Shown piece by piece: positions 6,726-10,724 of a stretch of DNA of 10,724 nucleotides; positions within the stretch are counted from its first letter, which is position 1; the number at the start of each line of letters is the position of its first letter. Source of the stretch: Chitinophagaceae bacterium (lineage in GTDB: Bacteria; Bacteroidota; Bacteroidia; Chitinophagales; Chitinophagaceae). The stretch lies in assembly GCA_018061385.1 (NCBI GenBank), contig JAGOUF010000036.1, positions 1 to 10,724 on the forward strand. Reading direction: 5' to 3'. The notes under the pieces are model-generated. The model worked only from the letters and a program-made list of their open reading frames with translations, did no database searches and was not told the DNA's origin. The position numbers and the translations under genes were made by a program.

Positions 6726-6779
6726 TCAAAAAAAACGGAGAAATAAAATTGGCTTTATAATAAGCCTATTAAATTCCAT
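6726..6779 (-). CDS. Possible 17-codon upstream ORF in the btuB leader
   Basis: An ATG at 6777-6779 opens a frame that reads MEFNRLIIKPILFLRFF and stops at TGA (6726-6728), 41 nt before the btuB ATG. It begins just after the riboswitch aptamer and spans the hairpin at 6751-6766. Its translation is unproven and such a short ORF can occur by chance in an AT-rich leader. If real, it would be a leader peptide influencing folding of the expression platform. Confidence 0.2.
   Translation of the reverse strand: MEFNRLIIKPILFLRFF
6751..6766 (-). promoter_or_regulatory. Small hairpin in the riboswitch expression platform (possible P13)
   Basis: A GGCTT/AAGCC stem (6751-6755/6762-6766) encloses a six-base loop, AUUAUA on the mRNA. 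Five of these bases (UUAUA) are complementary to UAUAA in the aptamer L5 loop (minus-strand UUAUAAAA, 6870-6877), a candidate for the L5-L13 kissing interaction known in cobalamin riboswitches. It lacks an immediate U-run, so a terminator role is less likely. All five pairs are A-U, so support is moderate. Confidence 0.4.
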
Positions 6780-6820
6780 GCTTTTCACCCGAAAGCCGTG
6801 AATAATTCTGCGTTAGCAGC

Positions 6821-7041
6821 GTTGGCACTTGGCAGGTCTTCTGGCTTGTTGGCTAATAAATCCTTCCCGTTTTATAACAGTGGTTTTACTTTTATTAGCC
6901 GTGAGTAGTAAGTGGTATTTTGTGATTTTTATTTCACAATTAACTACTTAAATTTCACGAATTCAACTTACAGCTACGGGGATAGCTCCTGATTTTAACA
7001 GGATTCCCTTTTAATTCTTGTGAAGTTTTTTGGGTACTAAC
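6821..7041 (-). ncRNA. Cobalamin (B12) riboswitch controlling btuB
   Basis: Read on the minus strand, the region carries the cobalamin aptamer signatures in order. An AAAAGGGAAUCC segment is followed by the core CAGGAGCUAUCCCCGUAGCU with GUAA after it (consensus form CCCCGCAACUGUAA). Next come CCACUG and ACGGGAAGG flanking loop L5, then the B12 box AAGCCAGAAGACCTGCCA (6830-6847), which fits the published consensus closely. Closing helix P1 pairs 7034-7041 with 6821-6828 (seven of eight pairs, one G-U). P4 is a perfect 10-bp helix between 6851-6860 and 6891-6900. An extra peripheral hairpin, TTGTGA/TCACAA, lies around 6921-6938. The aptamer binds adenosyl- or other cobalamins and normally represses uptake genes when B12 is plentiful. 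The exact 5' boundary is approximate. Confidence 0.93.
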
Positions 7042-7224
7042 TTTTGTATTGCTATTCAACTGTTGTTGCGTCGCACACTTTTACGCTTTGTACTTTTTTC
7101 AACACGTAGAAACCAAATCCATTGCAAATGTGCAATTACAATTTTGCTAAACCAAAATAAGTTTTTCACGGGTTTCTTCACAGCTTAATTTCTATTGCTT
7201 ATTTTCATTTCATAATTATACTTT
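7042..7224. promoter_or_regulatory. Divergent control region between the B12 riboswitch and the permease gene
   Basis: 183 bases that must hold the minus-strand promoter of the riboswitch-btuB transcript and the plus-strand promoter of the permease. No confident Bacteroidota -33/-7 pair could be placed in either direction; TTATTTTG on the minus strand near 7155-7165 is one base short of the -7 consensus. A perfect ATTGCA/TGCAAT hairpin (7121-7126/7131-7136, loop AATG) is the only clear dyad and could be an operator, but nothing identifies a regulator. Confidence 0.4.
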
Positions 7225-8562
7225 ATGCAATCAAAACAGCAATTGGGTTTTTTTTCATTAACTATGATCGTAATTAGTCTAGTAATTGGCATGGGTATTT
7301 TTAAAACGCCTGCAGTAATTGCTGCCAAATCTGGCACATCAACTATATTTTATGCAGCTTGGGCAATTGGCGGTTTTATTGCTTTGTGTGGTGCATTAAC
7401 TTATGCAGAAATTGGATTGAGATTGCCCGTAGTTGGAGGTTATTATAAAGTATTTGCTCATGCTTATCATCCATCAATTGGGTTTACCATTAATGCATTA
7501 ATCTTAATTAGCAATGCAGCTTCATTAGCTGTTGTTGCATTAATTGGTGCAGATTATGCTGCAGATTTATGGTTTGGAAAAGAGGGTAGTGCTACATTTA
7601 ATATTTTGGTAGCTATTGTACCAATTTGTTTATTTTATTTAGTCAATTTATCAGGACTAAAAACCAGTAGCCGTACACAAAATGTGTTAACAATTATTAA
7701 AATTTCGTTGGTTGTTTTATTAATTTCTTCATTTTTAAAAGATGTGAATATTCCACCACATGGTTACACTCCAAAAGCTACAACTTATACTTACAATGGC
7801 AGCAATGGCTTGTTATTATTGATGTTGAGCCTTGTAGCTGTTTCTTTTACTTATGGAGGCTATCAACAAACCATCAATTTTGGAGGTGAAATAAAGAATA
7901 CCAGAATTATGCAAAGAGGAATTATTATTGGGATGGTTGTAGTAATTATTTTGTACTTAAGTATTTCTTATGCTTATGTGCAAGTAATTGGTTTCGATAA
8001 TATGAAAAATGCTACTGCTATTGGTGCATTGTTATGTGAAGTTTGGTTTGGCAGCACGGGCGGTAAAGTATTTGATTTCTGTATGTTTTTAAGTGTAATG
8101 GCTTATGTGAATGTTTTACTAATGAGCAATCCTAGAGTGATGTATGCCATGAGTGAAGACAAAGTTTTCCCTGCTATTTTTTCTAAAAAGAATAAAAAAA
8201 CACAAGTGTTGGTACCAGGGTTAACCTTGTTTGCTGCAATAGCTATTGTAATTACTTTTTTTGGAAAAGAGGTAGACGATGTATTAAGCTTCAGTATTTT
8301 TTTAGATTGTTTTGGTATGAGTTTATCGGCAGCAACGCTTTTAATTTTACGCAAACAAAAAACTGGTGAAGCCAATGTTGGCAAAGGTTTTGCAAAAAAT
8401 ATTACACCAATATTGTGTGTACTCTTCGTTATAGCTTATGCTGTTGTTGCAGTTGCTGTAGTTATAGATAAACCCAAAGCTGCATTAACAGGGGTTGTAT
8501 TAATGGCTATTTTTATGGGTATATATTTTATAGTGTATCATAAAAAAAGAGTTGTGAGGTAA
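7225..8562 (+). CDS. APC-superfamily amino acid permease
   Basis: 445 residues with about 12 hydrophobic segments and almost no soluble ends. TM1 carries the substrate-binding break IGMGIFKTPA (21-30), the G-x-G-I-F motif of amino acid-polyamine-organocation transporters. It is followed by YAEIGLRLPVVGGYY (60-74), typical of the TM2-TM3 region of LAT-like and AdiC-like members. The family imports or exchanges amino acids using ion gradients or antiport; the substrate cannot be read from the sequence. The mid-section, SLVAVSFTYGGYQQTINFGG (about 207-226), corresponds to the TM6 region, with a Tyr/Gly-rich stretch in place of the usual aromatic gate. It starts with ATG without a Shine-Dalgarno. 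It is divergent from the B12 unit and converges on the acyltransferase gene with only 14 nt between stops. No link to B12 is implied. Confidence 0.92.
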   Translation: MQSKQQLGFFSLTMIVISLVIGMGIFKTPAVIAAKSGTSTIFYAAWAIGGFIALCGALTYAEIGLRLPVVGGYYKVFAHAYHPSIGFTINALILISNAASLAVVALIGADYAADLWFGKEGSATFNILVAIVPICLFYLVNLSGLKTSSRTQNVLTIIKISLVVLLISSFLKDVNIPPHGYTPKATTYTYNGSNGLLLLMLSLVAVSFTYGGYQQTINFGGEIKNTRIMQRGIIIGMVVVIILYLSISYAYVQVIGFDNMKNATAIGALLCEVWFGSTGGKVFDFCMFLSVMAYVNVLLMSNPRVMYAMSEDKVFPAIFSKKNKKTQVLVPGLTLFAAIAIVITFFGKEVDDVLSFSIFLDCFGMSLSAATLLILRKQKTGEANVGKGFAKNITPILCVLFVIAYAVVAVAVVIDKPKAALTGVVLMAIFMGIYFIVYHKKRVVR

Positions 8563-8576
8563 GAGGAATTTAAAAG

Positions 8577-9689
8577 TTACACTTTCTTTCTATTCAATGG
8601 CTTCTCAACCACCAAATAAAAAATACTGCAACAAGCAATTACAATAGGCAATACAATTGCACCTTGTATTAGTAAGTTTTTGTAATAACTATTTTGTATA
8701 AAAGATGCAGTAAATTTTTCTGTAATAAAATACAATAAAGCATAGTGCAGTAAATAAATTGAATAGCACATTATACCAATGGCCATAATCCAATTAAGTG
8801 TAAATATTTTATTGAGTAAACGGCCTTTAAATATGCCTAAGAATAAAAGTATATAACCCAAATATTCTAGCATTTGTTGATGAAAATAAATACTTCCAGC
8901 ATTGTACACAATCAATAAAAACCCAGCTATTCCTGCAAGGTCACAATAATAATTTCTTTGCTGTAAAAAAGTTCGATTACTTAGGTAAACATCAGCCAAT
9001 AAAATGCCCAATAAAAAAATAGATAAGTAAGGAAATATAGAGTACTCTAAATGAGCATTGATGAAGAATGTATCATTGGTTGAATAAATAATTCCACTTA
9101 ATACAATTCCAGTAATTAAAAATACCCATCTTAAAATAGTTTTTTGTATGCTAAAAATTTTTATAATAAATGGAAGTAAAACATAAAATTGTATTTCAAT
9201 TTCTAAAGTCCAAGCAACTGGGTTGATGGTACTTCTTCTTGCATAAACAATATTGTGACTATACAAAACACTGCTAATAAAATGGGGCATTTCAGCTTTC
9301 CAAAATTCACCCTGAATAAAAATTCTAAACACCAATAAAATGGTTAACACCAATAAATAAGGTACTTCTAATCTTTTTAATCTTCGCCAATAATATTTTT
9401 TTAAATCAACTTTCTTTTCGCCATACAAGTAATATTTTATAAATGGAATGGATAAAATAAATGCACTAATACAAAAGAAAATACTTACACCATTGCCACA
9501 GAGTTCAAGAAACAAAGGAATGGGATTACTGTACGTAAAGTTTTCATCTAAACCAGAAAGCCGAACCATTTGTAAACTAAAATGGCTAAATAGTACTGCA
9601 ATAATTGCAATACAACGAAGCCCATCAATTTCTTGAATGATGGGTTGATTGTTTTCTGTTCTTAAAAAACGATGAATAAAATTTTTCAT
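8577..9689 (-). CDS. OafA/YrhL-type membrane acyltransferase (acyltransferase family 3)
   Basis: 370 residues from the preferred ATG (9687-9689). The frame stays open to an ATG at 9731, but that would leave only 2 nt to the divergent gene and add an unlikely 14-residue leader. Family landmarks: IDGLRCIAIIAVLFSHF near the N-terminus, with GLR (23-25) and the presumed catalytic His36; GVSIFFCISAFI (67-78); the basic WRRLKRLEVPY segment (101-111); and WTLEIEIQFY (160-169). About ten hydrophobic segments follow, ending in VVEKPLNRKK, the usual closing motif of this group. Members transfer acyl groups, often acetyl, to sugars of LPS O-antigen, exopolysaccharide, peptidoglycan or secondary metabolites across the inner membrane. 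No periplasmic SGNH domain is fused. No glycan-synthesis genes are visible nearby, so the acceptor is unknown. Confidence 0.88.
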   Translation of the reverse strand: MKNFIHRFLRTENNQPIIQEIDGLRCIAIIAVLFSHFSLQMVRLSGLDENFTYSNPIPLFLELCGNGVSIFFCISAFILSIPFIKYYLYGEKKVDLKKYYWRRLKRLEVPYLLVLTILLVFRIFIQGEFWKAEMPHFISSVLYSHNIVYARRSTINPVAWTLEIEIQFYVLLPFIIKIFSIQKTILRWVFLITGIVLSGIIYSTNDTFFINAHLEYSIFPYLSIFLLGILLADVYLSNRTFLQQRNYYCDLAGIAGFLLIVYNAGSIYFHQQMLEYLGYILLFLGIFKGRLLNKIFTLNWIMAIGIMCYSIYLLHYALLYFITEKFTASFIQNSYYKNLLIQGAIVLPIVIACCSIFYLVVEKPLNRKKV

Positions 9690-9733
9690 CGCTATAAAAA
9701 TAAACATCTCACAGTTATTCTTAACTTTCATCT

Positions 9734-10724
9734 ATGGATTTATCTTATATACTTAACGAATACGCAGAAGAAAGAGAACATTATTTTAGAGCAGTTGCTC
9801 CACCGATTGTTCAAACATCAAATTTTGCTTTTGAAACAGTAGATGATTTACGCAAAAGTTTTGAAGATGAATACAGTACTTGGTTGTATAGCAGAGGCTT
9901 AAACCCAACTGTAGAAATATTGAGAAAAAAATTGGCAGCATTGGATGCAGCCGAAGATTGTTTGGTTTTTAATAGTGGTGCAGCAGCCATTTTTGCAGCA
10001 GTGTTGGCTAATGTAAAAAGTGGCGATCATATTATTAGTGTGCAAGGTGTGTATACTTGGGCAAGAAAAATGTTTGAAGAAATTTTGCCTCGTTTTAATG
10101 TTACACACAGTTATATTGACGGAACTGAAGTATCCAATTTCGTAAATGCCATTCAGCCCAATACAACCCTTATTTATTTAGAAACCCCAAATAGTTGGAC
10201 TTTCGATTTGCAAGATTTAACTGCTGTTGCAACATTGGCAAAGCAGCACAATATTGTTACCATTTGCGATAACTGTTTTTGTACACCAATTTATCAAAAG
10301 CCTATTGAATTGGGAATTGATTTAAGCATACAATCTGCCACAAAATATATTAGTGGGCATAGTGATGTTGTTGCTGGCGTTTTAAGTGGCAGCAAACAAA
10401 TGATTGAAAGAATTTTTAATAGCGAATACATGAATATTGGCAGCGGAATTCAACCATTTAATGCTTGGCTTTTATTACGAGGCTTAAGAACCTTGCCAAT
10501 TCGGTTAGAAAAAATTACAAGAACCACACAAGAAATAGTTAGTTTTTTGCAAAATCATTCATTGGTAGAACAAGTTATTTATCCTTTAGATCCATCATTT
10601 AAACAAGTTGAATTGGCTAAACAACAAATGAGTGGTGGTTGTGGTTTATTAACTTTTATGTTAAAAGTAGATAGCGTTGAACAAATTGAAAATTTTTGCA
10701 ACGCACTAAAACATGTTTTAATGG
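9734..10724 (+). CDS. Cys/Met-metabolism PLP-dependent enzyme, trans-sulfuration family (3' end outside window)
   Basis: 330 codons to the window edge; family members run about 380-400, so the C-terminal domain is incomplete. It begins MDLSYILNEYAEEREHYFRA and continues with VAPPIVQTSNFAFE, the usual N-terminus. Motifs are YSRGLNPT (52-59, with Tyr and Arg contacting the PLP phosphate of a partner subunit), NSGAAAIFAA, the PLP-ring Asp179 in ICDNCFCTP, and SATKYISGHSD with the Schiff-base Lys204. The family includes cystathionine gamma-synthase, cystathionine beta/gamma-lyase, O-acetylhomoserine sulfhydrylase and methionine gamma-lyase; all share these motifs, so the reaction is not decided here. 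Where many relatives have DNTFATP, this protein has DNCFCTP, adding two cysteines near the cofactor. The start is 44 nt from the preferred start of the divergent acyltransferase gene. Confidence 0.9.
   Translation, partial: MDLSYILNEYAEEREHYFRAVAPPIVQTSNFAFETVDDLRKSFEDEYSTWLYSRGLNPTVEILRKKLAALDAAEDCLVFNSGAAAIFAAVLANVKSGDHIISVQGVYTWARKMFEEILPRFNVTHSYIDGTEVSNFVNAIQPNTTLIYLETPNSWTFDLQDLTAVATLAKQHNIVTICDNCFCTPIYQKPIELGIDLSIQSATKYISGHSDVVAGVLSGSKQMIERIFNSEYMNIGSGIQPFNAWLLLRGLRTLPIRLEKITRTTQEIVSFLQNHSLVEQVIYPLDPSFKQVELAKQQMSGGCGLLTFMLKVDSVEQIENFCNALKHVLM

Noticed and set aside
6751..6766. Rho-independent terminator in the btuB leader
   Set aside because: The stem is only 5 bp and the T-run comes about 15 nt later, so a kissing-loop hairpin fits better.
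9899..10108. Minus-strand 69-aa Cys/His-rich frame
   Set aside because: Antisense to the PLP enzyme; the Cys/His richness is a by-product of reverse-reading Gly/Ala/Val codons.

Overview
This AT-rich window looks like the chromosome of a Bacteroidota bacterium, most likely a Chitinophagaceae-type member. The inference rests on several things: a FISUMP-domain protein, a TonB-dependent cobalamin receptor paired with a Cys-rich CWC protein, a YtxH/holin-like membrane cassette, secreted proteins whose signal peptides end in A-Q, and start codons that mostly lack a Shine-Dalgarno sequence. Nothing here looks like phage, transposon, CRISPR or a genomic island. No rRNA or tRNA gene was seen.

Layout, left to right. 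(1) 1-1004, minus: 3'-truncated IMP dehydrogenase/GMP reductase family gene without a CBS insert. A strong hairpin terminator (1068-1103) separates it from a secreted fasciclin (FAS1) protein (1124-1636, minus). (2) 1637-1958: gene-free. (3) 1959-2594, minus: secreted FISUMP protein. (4) 2648-3607, minus: tight three-gene cassette reading YtxH-like protein, two-TM holin-superfamily-like protein, then a small uncharacterised protein. (5) 3735-3830: structured intergenic element with nested inverted repeats. (6) 3843-4424, minus: MarC-family membrane protein. (7) 4444-7041, minus: vitamin B12 uptake unit, made of a cobalamin riboswitch, a BtuB-type TonB-dependent receptor, a small 8-cysteine CWC protein and a terminator formed by a perfect palindrome. 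(8) 7225-8562, plus: APC-superfamily amino-acid permease. (9) 8577-9689, minus: OafA/YrhL-type membrane acyltransferase, convergent with the permease. (10) 9734-end, plus: 3'-truncated Cys/Met-metabolism PLP enzyme, divergent from the acyltransferase.

The B12 unit is the most coherent system. The riboswitch aptamer is recognisable by its B12 box, P1 and P4 helices and conserved core. About 135 nt downstream, the btuB start codon lies inside a perfect 9-bp inverted repeat, which suggests that ligand binding controls translation by hiding the start codon rather than a Shine-Dalgarno sequence. The CWC gene directly downstream is likely co-regulated and may take part in corrinoid handling.

The most interesting leads are this start-codon hairpin, the B12-linked CWC protein, the structured element at 3735-3830 and the CBS-less IMPDH/GMPR enzyme. 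I did not find convincing evidence of a wholly new multi-gene system.
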